Positions 11,865 to 23,649 of a DNA stretch of 64,000 nucleotides are shown here, one piece after another. The position numbers and the translations under genes were made by a program. The notes under the pieces were generated by a model. It searched no databases and was not told the origin of the DNA. It worked only from the letters and a program-made list of their open reading frames with translations. The first letter of the stretch is position 1. Every line of letters begins with the position of its first letter. Source of the stretch: Amyloporia xantha (lineage: Eukaryota; Basidiomycota; Agaricomycetes; Polyporales; Adustoporiaceae); NCBI GenBank assembly GCA_036971615.1, contig JAYKKR010000008.1, positions 1,364,001 to 1,428,000 of the forward strand, written 5' to 3'.

Positions 11865-13307
11865 CTATGTATGCTCTTCCCCGTCCTCGTTGCCGCAGGG
11901 CGGCTCGCCCAGGCCTCTCAGGAAATTCAACCAGACCCATGACATTCCACCACTCTCCATATCGTACCAGTAGTTGATGGCAATTGTAACCTCCGACTGC
12001 CGGACGTAATGCCACCACCCAGCAGGCAAATAGAGCGTCTCGCCAGCTTGGACGGTGATGTTGATGGGGTGAGCTTCTGGCGGCAGGTTTCCAGGCACTG
12101 TTGGGTCAAGCACCGATGACCATCGGACAACGGGAGCTGTAGGGGGAGACGGAACCAACTCCAGCTGTGATGTGAGGTTGGAGCGAGCATATGCTGCGTG
12201 AGGGTACGTGCGTTCTGTGCAATGTCAGCACAGTTGGAAAGCGTGCGGGATGTTGCTAAGAAACGGACCTTTTAGGCACCACCCTTCAGTCGGCGGTAAC
12301 AGAGTGAAATGCTTCGCCCCGCGAATGACAGTGTAGATATTCTCGTACGGGTCTGGAACGACGTCAGCTCCAAGCTACTGAAATCCGGCAATCTGCCTAA
12401 CCGCTGTGAATACTGGTAACGCTGGCGCTGTCACCTATCCAGAGGTTTACTGCCTCTGGCGACCTATCTGCACCTCAGATACGTCGGATAGGATCCCAGC
12501 TATCATGAGGCTCCGCATGGCTCACCAAGTGCCCCACTGCACCAAGAGATCTCCGACGGTATATCATCACGCAGAGGGTCGAATTCTGAGATATCCGGTT
12601 CACCGGAGAGATCGAAATAGCGAGCGGTGAACATGTTTCCGTTCTGTGATTGAAGGTAGTGCACTTCGCTGTCTGCCGCGGCTGAATCGTGTTTGCGCGG
12701 GCCTGGGAAGTGAGCATAGACCGTCTCGGAATGTGTCCCTGGCGGTAGCAAGTTCAATCGCACCTAACCTGCGGAAAGTTTGCCCAAGAAGGTGCGCATA
12801 GTCATCATCTCTGTGTGAGGCTCGGCGAAGTAGAGTCGGCCATCAGGGCCACTGGTTAGGGCATCTGCTCGTCTAAAATTAGGAGTGTAGTAGTGTAAGA
12901 TTCAAGAAGGGAGAGTGAAATTTTCCGCAAGCAGTGTCGTACCCAGTAGGAGTGACCGCAATAGAAATGCTTCGATCCCCCATACGGTCAATCAAATACT
13001 CATCTGTCCAACAGGACACCGGCATCTCGCTATCTTATGTATCATGATCATTGTTTGAGTCTGATGGCGGGTGCAAGTGTGTTTGTACTCACTCCTCATG
13101 AGAACCGGTCTGCCAATATGGACGAGTCGCGAGAACTCGAGAGGGGTGGGAGGAGTGTCCAGAACCTGATAGTGGAGGCCATTCAGATCTATCCAAAAAT
13201 CAATTTGTTGCCGTGGCGCCTGTGTATTAAGCAGCCATACCATGGTACTCATTTGCTAACCACTTCAAAGTGTCTTTCTGGCCTTGAGCGACGGTGGGGG
13301 CTGCCAT
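11865..13307 (-). CDS. JmjC-domain oxygenase, JMJD7-like
   Basis: Predicted Fe(II)/2-oxoglutarate-dependent dioxygenase; mammalian JMJD7 is a lysyl hydroxylase/JmjC protein of similar layout. The start at 13307 gives [23 protein letters not shown] 54-nt intron (about 13185-13238) then joins to [19 protein letters not shown] and IGRPVLMR. Later exons give [57 protein letters not shown] and [19 protein letters not shown]. The last exon has [19 protein letters not shown] and AINYWYDME. The iron ligands are visible as the HSD triad of VTSIHSDPYENIY and the later His of PAGWWHYV. Some middle exons are approximate. The gene is divergent from ELG1 across about 217 bp. Confidence 0.87.
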
Positions 13308-13524
13308 AGGGTAGTCTGTGAGTCAAAGCAACACGGTCACCGTAGCGAAGATCGTGCTAGGCCACAGATCCAGATCTCGGCAGAGTGAGCGTGATCGGTT
13401 CCCACGACGCGTCGATTCACGCGAGCGCGTTTGCGTGTTCAACCGCGTCCACTCACTGCTGTGCTTCCGCCTCTCGGCCTGCTAATCATCATAAGTCTGG
13501 CTCATTCTAGGCATATCTAGTTTC
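13308..13524. promoter_or_regulatory. shared divergent promoter of JMJD7-like gene and ELG1
   Basis: A 217-bp spacer between two divergent starts. It contains an MCB element (acgcgt, 13407-13412) within gacgcgtcgattcacgcg and a second CGCG-rich block just after it. MCB sites are read by the G1/S factor MBF in yeasts, which would suit a replication gene such as ELG1. Function here is inferred. Confidence 0.5.
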
Positions 13525-16500
13525 ATGACAGAGCTAAAGAGGCGCACAGGCTCTCGGAAGGCCGCAAAGGCGAAAGGAGTGGTCAGCCTTCCCACCTCGC
13601 ACCGCCTTACCAGTCTCACGTGTCGCGTAACTCTTCAGTCAGGTCAACGCTCTCTCCTCGATCTATTTCCCCCCAAAGCACCCTCAATCAAGCTTGTCTC
13701 GTCTGCTGCAAACGCCGAGACGCAGGAGACGAATAGAGATGCTGAAACTTCGAGTGACGTTGAATTGATCGACCCGCCGGAAGTTTCGTCAAGTCCCTTT
13801 TCTACAGATGTAGACAGCGTGACAAGTGATGGTACATTGGAAGCGTCTCAGGGTAGTCAAGGTGAGCAATTTGTTGCGCTTAAGGTTCATACACATAAAT
13901 ATCTTATAGGATCCTCACAAACGTCCACTCGTCAGCACGATTCGAAGTCAAGTAAAACAAGACTATTTAAACGCTCCTCGCAACTCAATTCTGCAATTCC
14001 TAGTATCTGGCTTACAGATGAGAAATTAGCGGTCGAGGGAATCAGTCGCGATTTGCCAATTATCATCGATTCGAGTCCATCTAAACCCTCAAAGGCCACC
14101 CGTGCGCTTCCAAAACGTGTATACCCAATATTCGCACCTCGAAACAATGCTGCTCCACCTGCGGCAGTTTTACCGAAACGAACCAGCCGCAAGATTGTCG
14201 CCGTCCCCTATCCGGACCGCGATGCACAACACGTTCGCGGGCCTCAGTCTCAATTCTCTGCGCCAGCGCTACCACCGGATTGTCTTCCGACGAACGCACA
14301 CCGGAAGCCATTCGTGAGCCCTGTCTCGCCTCCGACTAGCTTTCTGTCATGTGCATACGGCCCAGATTTGTCTCATGTCAAACCACCTTTACCAAACTCC
14401 GACATTTCCTCTTCTGCCACGCTGTCGGAGATTTCATCTCCACCGACCGCTTCCTTGTTGCCAACCGAAGCCGAGTCTATTCCTTCAGATTCCATCCAGA
14501 TTCCTACCTCATGTGATCCGTCGACGAGCCAACGATACCTTGAAGATATACCAGCAAGCCATCGGACGCACCCAGCAATCAGCCGTCTCCTAGCAAAACT
14601 TCAGTCTCAGCCTCAGGATCATCTAGACTCAACACCTCCGTCACAAGAGCTATGGACGGATAAGTACCATCCCCGTCGAGCGGACGAAACTCTCGGGAAC
14701 GAAGATCACGCGTTATACCTTCGCGCGTGGCTTCTTGCGCTCAAATTACATATTGAGACAGCCCCTTCAGAAGGCGCATTGCATAATCTCGAAGATAGGA
14801 AACGTGGAGTCAAAACGAACCCTAAACCGAAGGAATTCCGAGGCACGAAAAGACCACAAATTCTGCGTCAGGTTGACAAGCGGAAGAAACGACGGAGACT
14901 GGACTCAGAGGAACCCGAAGATTTTTGGATCACGGATGACGAGTCCGACGATCATCCCGCAGAGTATGAAAGTGAGGACGAAATTGCTTTTTGTCAGCGC
15001 ACCCTCTCGCGGCTGCAACGTGCTCCTGAAGAAGCCAGGGGCGATGCCTCCTGTGATCCTACTGAATCATCTAACGATGCCGAAGCAGATGCCGTCCCTG
15101 GCTTCTCATATTCTACCCCTCAATTCGGCAATCAGATTCACAACACGATTCTTCTAAACGGACCGTCGGGCTGCGGAAAAACTGCTGCTGTGTATGCATG
15201 TGCAGAGGAGCTTGGGTGGGACGTCTTTGAGGTATACCCGGGAATCGGCGAGCGGAGTGGCGCAGCCCTGAACAAACTTATAGGGGAAGTGGGCAAGAAT
15301 CATCTCGTGAAGCAGACTCAACGTCAGCAGAAGGCCCAGGCCCTATTTTTTGGCGAAGGCAGGGCCACAGATTCTTCCGCGAGAGCAAATGGCAGTCGAG
15401 AACAGCATCGCGGCAGCCAGAGGCGTCTAAAGCGCGTTGATTCAGAAGAGCTCAGCGTAGGGGACAACATGGAGGATCTCGCGCCTCCGGACAACAACGC
15501 AGAATTCAGCACACAGACCGCGCCCGTTTCTCAATCAATTGTGCTTATTGAAGAGGTAGACGTTTTGTATGAGAGCGACGCGAATTTCTGGCCGTCATTG
15601 ATAAACATCATAAAGGACTGCAAGCGACCTGTAGTCATGACATGTAACGGTGAGCATACTACGACGTCAATAACTTTGCCACGCAAAATTGACATCGTTC
15701 TAGACATTTCTCTAGTCCCTATCAAAGATCTTCCATTGCAGGTAACACTCACATTTACACCTTGTGCAGTACCATTGGCTACGTCCTATCTCCAATGTCT
15801 GTCTGCTGTTGAACTGCGTCCACTCGAACGATCCGTTCTTTCTCGGTTATATGAAAATCCGGACGAGGCATCGCCCGAAAGTGGGCTGAGCATAGCAGCC
15901 CCTCTCATAGCTCGCGTCCCTGATCTCAGGCGTGCTATTCATCAGCTTCAATCCGGCGTTTTGCCAAACCAATCAACTGGCCTTCAGCTTGGTGATATTT
16001 CCCAAGGCGAAACCACGGGTGGAATAATGGATGACTGGTTATGGTCGCGTCCGAACTCACATGCTACCGGTATCTCTCAAACAATGCAGAGAGAAGACCT
16101 GAAAACGCTTCAGCGCATGGTCCACTATCAGGAAAATTTATCCTTCGTGGATTGCTATCTGCGCCGACGATGGGTGGACGTACTCACGGTCTGTCTGTCT
16201 TACGCTACTGCTCGAGGCCTACGGGTTCCTGACTGTTGTGTTCTCAGGAATCTATGACGGCTGACTCTGTAGCCGACCAGCAGCTGGGCTATACGGTCCT
16301 CCCTTGTGACCCGCCAACCTCCGAGTCAGCCGTGCCAGTCAATCAACCCTTTTACCACCAAGATGAATTGATTGCTCGAGAAGCGCTATGCGATTGCCTC
16401 AACCGCTCGGGATGCATGTGTTCCGTACACATGGATCTCCAGGGCTGTGCCAGCGCAGCTCGGGAGTATGCGGCGCAGATGGTTGCCAGCCTTGGGGAAC

Positions 16501-16742
16501 TGCAAGTGCCCGCCGACGTGCTGATCAGCCGTTCCTCGATATTCCTTGATTATGATCCGTGGGTGAGGTACATGGTGGGCCTTGATGACGCAAACGAGGC
16601 GGCCTTTTTGGAGTCACAAGTGATGAAAGAAGGGACACGGAAAACTAGGAACAGTCAAAAATCCATCCAAGCTGTCCGCTACGTATCTATCAGCGATGCT
16701 TACCGACGGACGCTCACGCATTCGGCGCTGCGCATTCCATAA
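13525..16742 (+). CDS. ELG1: ELG1/ATAD5-type clamp unloader (RFC-like AAA+ ATPase)
   Basis: Large subunit of the alternative RFC complex that unloads PCNA from DNA after replication. A long low-complexity N-terminus contains QRSLLDLF, a good match to the PCNA-interacting (PIP) box, at about residue 21 after splicing. After LWTDKYHPRRADETLGN comes a charged linker and then Walker A in LLNGPSGCGKTAAVYACAEE, followed by WDVFEVYPGIGERSGAALN and GKNHLV. The Walker B region is QSIVLIEEVDVLY, with PVVMTCN after it. The intron around 15652-15705 joins CN to DISLVPIKDL. A last intron (about 16190-16250) replaces the frame ending at 16257 and leads to ESMTADSVADQQLGY and a stop at 16740-16742. Two earlier introns (13579-13638, 13862-13909) are multiples of three without stops. 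The ATPase signature distinguishes it from RFC1 and CTF18 well. Confidence 0.9.
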
Positions 16743-17628
16743 CGCAGGACAGTTTCTCCACATGTCTATGTAATGTATCGAATAGTCACACAATGGGTCC
16801 AACACGCTTTAGTTGCGCGTTCGTGCTGAGTCAAACAGGTGCGCAGCAGGTCTGTGACGGGCTTAGGCCAATGACCTTTTCCCCTGAGTCTGCAGCCGAG
16901 TCACCGCCTTTTGACGATGAATCATCACCACTGTCTTTCCAGTCTCGCGTTGATCGAGCTTGATTCTCGGCCGCTGTTAAGACAAGTGGGATTGTGCGGA
17001 TATCGAACGATCCAGCGCTGGGGATTGCTATCCTCAGGCGCGTCCCTGAGACAACTAGTCTGATGATCGGGCTTCTTGGACAAAATTGATTGCTGGTCGA
17101 GCGAAGAAGAGGCTAACATCGAATGGAAGTTGGGCATGGTTTGCCGTAAAGACGTCGGACGAGGTAGCGTACATGTGTGCTGCAGGGCAGTCTGGAGGAG
17201 AATACAATAGCACCGTCTGCAAACGGAAGAGTGAACGGAATGGAGCGCGGGGATGTATGATCGATAGTAGCGTGCAGACGCCACGACCAGCTGATAGATT
17301 GGGATTGCGGTGCTTGTAAGTGGGAGTCTAGAATGAGGGAGGAGTTATCCTGGAAGGACTGCCAGGCTGTCTCATTCGAGTCTCATTGACAAGCCAGCAG
17401 GAGCATGTCTCGAACAATGCCGACACGCCGGAGACTCAGACTGTTGGTTGCAAACACGGCGCTGTATCATACAATCTACCCAAAACGAGCCGCCCATACC
17501 AGCCCACGTGGAAGGTGTGGCAGCCACGCGTCGATGTTCTCTTCCACAACCACCTGTCCCGCCGACTCTGCGTAAAAGCAGCAACCGCATCCCCTCTCCT
17601 TCCGCCTCACCCCTCCCCTTCCCGAGCT
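16743..17628. other. intergenic region with CACGTG site upstream of the bHLH gene
   Basis: About 890 bases. A 119-residue minus-strand frame at 16925-17284 has no motif and I regard it as chance. A CACGTG E-box lies at 17505-17510, 119 bases upstream of the chosen ATG, in the presumed promoter or 5' UTR of the bHLH gene. Confidence 0.5.
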
Positions 17629-19794
17629 ATGGACCCCACCACGACCACCATCTCTCGCTCTCCTCCCCGCGACCCCACCACCACCACCGGCCCTGGTCCC
17701 GGCATCTCCCCCCAAGCCACAACCTCCCAACCCATCTCGGGCTCCCGACATTCGCCCGTCACTCCTCTCGCTCCACTAGAATATCTCCAGAACCAGCGAA
17801 GAGGATCCATCACGGATCCATCTCTGCACGTTGGACCAACAGCTCACCCACATCTATCCAACTCCGCAGGCCTCAGCAGCATGCCATCCTCCTTCCGACA
17901 TCTCAATTCCCCACCCGTCCCTGCTTTCTCAGCTCCGTCGACGTCTCACGAACCACTGCCACGAGGACCGCAGCCCCGCCCGGTTTCTCCGTTCAGATTC
18001 GGCGACGCATCCTTTCAGCCTGGCGGCAGTAACAAGGGCCAACCAAGAAGAACGCTGCGATCGTCGTCCGCTGACGGAGGTAAAAGACCCGCGTTGACTG
18101 ATGGGATGCGAGACCCTAAGCGGGGCCCTGAAAGAAGTATGTCTGGCAGCCGAGAAGACGGTGTCATTGGAGGTAATACTAGCGCTACGATCCACGTGCA
18201 GAGCAGACGACTCAGCGAGTTTGTGTGCGTTTCGCAGAGTCGAGTAGGGCCAAGGGAAGTGACAGGATGGACGTTGATTCACGAGGTCATGAGCAAGAGC
18301 CACGCGAGCCGGGTGGGTCACGTCATCCGTTGATTCGCGAGTCTGGTCAGGGAGGATACAGTGCACGGCGTCACTCTATAGCGACTGGTGCTGACACTCT
18401 TACTGCTGCTACGATTCGTGTGAGAGACTCACCTTTGATTGCCTCAAGGTACGAAGCGGAAAATATCGTCCGACAAGGGCATGCACAGCCCTGGGAACGA
18501 AGACATCGATCCGCTGCTCGCTGGGCCTGGAGTGTCGAGTGGAATAAACGTGGAGACGGAAGGGCCCGCACCGAAGCGGCGAGGCTCGGCGTTTGACACA
18601 CAGAAAATTGCTCAGTTGAGCCTGTATGACCGTCGAAATTCAGTAGATGTAGGACGAGGAGGAGGAGGAGGATGGTGGGGAGAGAGACGGGACTCTACAG
18701 CGTCGACGACCTTGACGAGCACGCCGCTGTCTGGCTACTCCACGCCCTCGTCGGCAATTCCCGGCGACTCGCCACATGGCCGACCTCCTGGAGGCATCGC
18801 TACTTTCGCGTGGCCTGCCAACCCTCAACATCCCGATCAGGCTGCCTCCCCTATGCAGAACGAGGCCAATGTTAATATGCACGCTCCTCCTCATCCCTAC
18901 GATCCTCTAGCTATCATGCCTCCCGTCTCCTTCGCCCCAGATCGCAGGATGTCCGCCCCCAACATCTCTCCAGAAAATTTGCCTCCTCCTCCGTCCTCAG
19001 GCCCGACCCGCGTTCTCAGGTCACGCTCGCGTCCCCCCTCGCGTGTACGCGCCATAGATCAATCCAATATGGCAGGCCCATCATCCGCCGCATCCCCCTC
19101 CAACCCCCAGAGCGACGATGCATCCCAGCACCACGGCAAAGAGCCCGGATCCACGCCCTATTCGCGCTCCCCCGAGCTCCGCGTATCCCACAAACTGGCC
19201 GAGAGAAAGCGGCGGAAGGAGATGAAGGATCTCTTCGACGAGCTGCGCGACCAGCTCCCCGCGGACAGGGGCATGAAGGCGAGCAAGTGGGAGATCCTCA
19301 GCAAAGGTACTGTCTCCGTCATTCTGCTTCCTTGTCCGAACGCGGCCGCTTAACCCCGCACGCTTCTCTGCTCTTCATTCGCTGCAGCGATCGATTTCAT
19401 TGTGACTTTGAAGCAAAGTCACCAGGACATGAGCCGCGAGATAGAGATGCTTCGCCACGAGCTCGATGGCGCGCGACACGGGATGCCTCCACCGCCTTTT
19501 CCCGGAGGTCCTCCACAGCCAGTCGTTTACGGCCACGGTCCACCGCTCGGTGTCCCGCCGTACCCCCACCCTGGGCAGCCTCAGCCGCACCAAGGGCCAC
19601 CGCCTCACCAAGCACCTCCCTCCCACCAGCACCAGCCCCCACCGTCTCATCAGTCGCATCCACAACCTCCAAATTCACGACCAGGATCGTCACAAAACAT
19701 GTACCCACCAGGCCCTTCTCCGATGGGGCAGCCGCCGAATGCAAACAGCAACGGCCCTGGTGCGCAGGCCCCCCGGACGGACACACCGTCATAG
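17629..19794 (+). CDS. basic helix-loop-helix transcription factor (class B, H-E-R)
   Basis: Nuclear regulator. The chosen start at 17629 ([15 protein letters not shown]) opens a long Pro/Ser/Thr-rich region split by at least two introns between about 18170 and 18450. The long exon from about 18450 continues [11 protein letters not shown] to [20 protein letters not shown]. The basic region [10 protein letters not shown] has His, Glu and Arg at bHLH positions 5, 9 and 13, the combination that selects CACGTG. Helix 1 is [13 protein letters not shown] and helix 2 is [18 protein letters not shown]; splicing out 19307-19387 is needed to join SK to AIDFI. A short heptad-like tail ([12 protein letters not shown]) follows, then a His/Pro/Gln-rich C-terminus ending at 19794. 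No orthologue name can be assigned. Confidence 0.88.
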
Positions 19795-20484
19795 GCGGGG
19801 CAGGGTCGGAAACCGGGGTGTATCGATAATGTTGAGCTTTTTGTCACGATCTTGGCATGTCTGGGTGTCGGAAGGTACTGTTTTCTCGTCTGTCCTGCGC
19901 TCCTGAACTCCAATTGAGACAACCCCAGTTTTTAGCTTGCGAAGAGCGTTTAAGCCGATATTCGCGTAGGGATCCAATGCAGCGGGTTGCGTCTTGGAGA
20001 CGATTGACTATTACGACTCATAAGTCTGGACTAGTGACGCAGTAATTATAATTCGGGTGTTTGGACGCTCGGTATACTTTTTTAGAGTCCTTGCAAGTCT
20101 TGCTATCTTGTCTCTCCCATGTTATCCCGAGTATTTTTGCCACGCACTGCATACACGAGCATGAAATATCGCACATCGAAAGTGAATCTCTTGCGCTTCG
20201 AGATCTGCAATTGATTGAATTGTTATTATTGTGTGAGACGGGCGTCTGTTTCCGGGCTTGGGCCGTTGGAGCGACTCCGATCTGGACAAAGGCATTGTTG
20301 TAGTCATGCTCGCCCAGCGCGGCTCCGCCGCCACAACATGCTCTGACCTGGACGGCCACCATCTCATTCTCGATTCCCCCCTGCTCTGTGTATACGACGC
20401 TTACAGGCTATTCTAACACGACTAGAATCCATTTAACACCCCCACGGCAGTCAGACAAACCGCCGTATTCCAGCAGATCACACA
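19795..20484. other. bHLH-TFIIF intergenic region
   Basis: About 690 bases of 3' UTR and promoter sequence. No open frame with a recognisable motif on either strand. Confidence 0.6.
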
Positions 20485-22869
20485 ATGGCGCCCAAACCGA
20501 CTGGAGCGGCTCTGCTCTTCCACCCCAAGAAAAAGCCCGCCGCAGCGGCCGCACAGAAGAAAGATAAAGACGGCGAGGACTCGCGCTCTCCATCGCCAGG
20601 AAAGCCCCGAGTCGCAGCCCGCCCGCGCCCACCGAAGCCCGCCCAGCCCGACGACGACGCTGTGCCACCGCCAGCGGAGGGCCCCTACTCCGAGTTCCGC
20701 CTGATGTCCTCTGCGCTGAACGGCTGGAAGTACGACGTTATGAAGTTCGACTCGCGCAAGCCCGTGGACATCACGACGTGGCCCGAGCCGGTGAAGCTGA
20801 ACAGGAAGGAGCCGCGGCGTGAGGAGGAGGGCGCGGTCGCGGCGGCGCCCCAGGCGGTGGGCCCGATGCTGGGGCCCGATGGCAAGCCGGTGATTGGGGT
20901 CGATGGGAAGATTGTGATGGTGGATGCGGAGGGGCGGCCGATACGCCCCGGGGAGACGTATGCGAATGGGGCGGGGGGCGGTGATAAGGGGAAAGACAAG
21001 GAGAAGGCGGCTGCGGCTGCGAAGAAGCGGTTTCAGAAGAAGACGAAGCAGGTGTTCTTGGTGCCGGAGGCGACGAGGCAGCTGAGAAGGGAGGAGCGCT
21101 TTCCGTGGGTGATGGAGGACGGGACGCAGAAGGAGGTGTGGGTGGGGAAGATGGAGGAGGTGGCCAAGTCGGAGACGCATGGGATGTTCATGCCGGCTGC
21201 GAACGACGTGTTCAAGTTCGTCCCTGCACATCGGTGGTACAAGTTCCAGAAGAAACCGAGCTACCGGGTGCCTACTCTGGAGGAGGCCGAGTCTCTGGTA
21301 TGCTTCTCCGTCACTTATACATCCACATGCAGATTACTCCTGTTTCCGCCACCTTTCCTCCATGCTAGCTAAATGCTACTATGGACACATGTTGATGCCA
21401 CTGTCTGTCCTCAGATGACAAAGATTCAGAAGAACAAGGACCCAGAACGTTGGCTCCTCCGCAAACGAAACGGTCAGGGTCCGTCGGAAGCGACCTCTGC
21501 CATGTTCAAGTCGGAGCGTGCAGGCAGTAATGGCCCTATCACCGCCAGCACGAGTCTCGGACCTGGCGGTCGGCGGCTTAAGACGGTCGACAGCGGGATG
21601 GGTGGCTTGTTCGGGGATGACGACGATGAGGATGGAGTGGACCGGAAACGCAAAATGGAGCGGGAATTGGGCGCGGAGGGCGGTTTTGATGAGATCGATT
21701 TCGAGGAGACGTTCCAGGATGACGAGGAGAAGATGGAGCCGGATGATCGGGATGACGAGGAAGCGAAAGAGCTAGAGGTGCGTGGTCTAATGACGATTTA
21801 TTCCCGATCTCTGATCGTGATTGTCTGTACCATTCTAGGAGCGGCTTAAGAGGGAATACAAGTCCGCGAACAAGACAAGAGAAGGATATATAGACGAGTC
21901 GGATGAGGAAGAGGACCCCACTCTCACGCGGGCGGGCAAGACTTTACAGAAGACGCTGCAGAAGTTGGAGAAGGATGGCGGGTATGATGATAGCGACGAT
22001 GACGAGAACCCATACGCTAGCGAGGTAAGAAGATTTGATCTATTCTTGCCGTATGAAAGTCTTATATCATACAGGTCGAAGAAGAGGAAGAGGAGCCCGT
22101 CCCAGTGCAGACAGGCCCTGCGATTATTCCTCCAGAGCCCAAACCCTCGCGTACACCCTCCCAGCCCCCATCCACACCCGCTCCCAATACTAACGGTACA
22201 AAGACGCCCACAGCGAGCCAGCCACCTCTACAAATTAAGACCGAATCGCAGACGACCGCTCTGTCACGCCCGACATCTCCCCTCCCTGCCAGCCACGGCG
22301 GGCACTCTGTTGTGGCGAAGCGCGCGACGAGCCCCAAGGGTCCGAAGATGAGGCCCAGTGGCCCGAGTCGTGCGACCAGCCCCCTTGCAGCCGGCCGCGC
22401 CATCTCGCCCACCGCAAGTCGCGCGACAAGTCCCGTTGCAGGCATAGGTGCGACTAGCCGTGCGGGAAGTCCTGTGTCTCCTACCAGCCCGATGAGTCCA
22501 TCCAGTCCGAACCTCAACGGCACCAGTCCTGGTGCACCGGTGCCTGCGAAGCCTCCAAACAAGCGCAAGGCGACCGACGACGCGTCCGCGGCTGCGAAGC
22601 CGAAGAAGCGGCGGGCGCAGGGCCCGCCAGGCGGTGTGGAGCTGGAGGACCGCATGGTGATCGAGTGGCTGCGAGACACGCCGGGGGCAACGACGCGAGA
22701 CTGCATACACCACTTTACGCCGTACTTGACGGACGAGGCCAAGAAGACGCGGTTTACGGCGCTTGTGAAGGAGGTGGCACAGCTGAGCAAGGGCGTGCTG
22801 GTTCTGCGGCCTGCGTATCGCGGGGAGGGGGCTGCTGCGCAGGTTGCGCTGGTGCTCGGGTCGGCGTGA
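20485..22869 (+). CDS. TFG1: TFIIF large subunit (RAP74/TFG1)
   Basis: General RNA polymerase II factor that binds polymerase and helps start-site selection and elongation. After a basic Ala/Pro-rich head, the conserved N-terminal domain begins at EFRLMSSALNGWKYDVMKFDS and continues through KKTKQVFLVPEATRQLRREE, FPWVMEDGTQKEVWVGKMEE and THGMFMPAANDVFKFVPAHRWYKF. An intron at about 21298-21414 joins EEAESL to MTKIQKNKDPERWLL. A strongly acidic middle follows (GDDDDEDG, EETFQDDEEKMEPDD, DESDEEEDP), with introns near 21780 and 22030. A Ser/Thr/Pro-rich linker has repeated RATSP units. The C-terminal winged helix is visible as MVIEWLRDTPGATTRDCIHHF to AYRGEGAAAQVALVL. Complete and typical. Confidence 0.93.
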
Positions 22870-23649
22870 GGGCGCGATGGCGTTGCTCGGTGCTTGGATC
22901 GGTGTGCGGTGTGCGTGCGAGTGTACAACTGGGACGAGGGCAAGGATCTGGACGTTTTATTTGGTGATGTATACGTCGCGTTTTATAACACGCTAATCCA
23001 TTTGCTGGCTGTGTCGGATTGGAAGGCTGCGAAGGTCGCTCCTGCGCTCACATTCAGCGGGTCTGCCGTGGTGGTCCACAAGGTTAACTGATATACTTTG
23101 TCACAACTCATCATACATCGTGAACCATCAGATCGGCAACACGTAAGCTCAGAAAGTTGTCATGCATGAGTATGCGATTTCAGTCTTGGATCGACAGAAT
23201 TATGTGGCCACCTTTGTATTTGCGGTCTCGGTGAGTAAATTTTCCCCGTGTTTAGCTTCGTGATGTGTCCGTTCATCAATTCCGTCTCCCGATGCCAATC
23301 GACCCGATCGAGGACTTCGCGGCAGAATGGACGTGTGCGATTGCCTCCGGCTTCCATCGGGGCGCACGGCTTGACCGGCATGATGCGCCAAATGTCCACA
23401 AATGGCAGGTAGTTGCCTATAAAGGGTAAGAAAGAAACAACCTGTCCGAAGAAACGTGACGGCGGCGTATACGAACAGCTCGGCATGCCGGCCTGTGCCA
23501 GCGGCGTTGTTTGACAGAACATTGTGTTTATTTTTGGCAGCAAGGCTTGTCGACAACATATAAATTCGAATCACAATTCGAACATGTCCTCAATCTCTCC
23601 CAACCACATTCTTTACCATTCCCTCCATTCGTTTGTCTTGCAGCTCAAG
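22870..23649. other. TFIIF-chitin deacetylase intergenic region
   Basis: About 780 bases. Overlapping minus-strand frames at 23160-23574 have no motif. A TATA box lies at 23559-23565. No other feature is seen. Confidence 0.55.
23559..23565 (+). promoter_or_regulatory. TATA box of chitin deacetylase gene
   Basis: tataaat, 85 bases before the ATG at 23650. It lies downstream of another in-frame ATG (23524), which argues that 23524 is not transcribed and that 23650 is the real start. Confidence 0.55.

Noticed and set aside
15733..15766. Apparent 28-nt intron in ELG1 (gtaaca to gtgcag)
   Set aside because: Too short, would shift the frame, and the unspliced reading (TFTP, then PLATSYLQ) matches the family pattern.
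16925..17284. 119-residue minus-strand open frame upstream of the bHLH gene
   Set aside because: Low-complexity Ser/Cys/His-rich composition, no motif, and it overlaps a probable promoter; no splice-linked continuation.
20422..21231. 269-residue minus-strand open frame opposite TFG1
   Set aside because: Arg/Leu/His-rich shadow of a GC-rich coding strand; the + strand protein is clearly TFIIF.
22062..22943. 293-residue minus-strand open frame opposite the TFG1 3' exon
   Set aside because: Mirror of a Ser/Pro/Ala-rich coding strand; no motif of its own.
23524..23649. Upstream in-frame ATG at 23524 for the chitin deacetylase
   Set aside because: The TATA box at 23559 lies downstream of it and the added residues would bury the signal peptide; 23650 gives a clean signal sequence.
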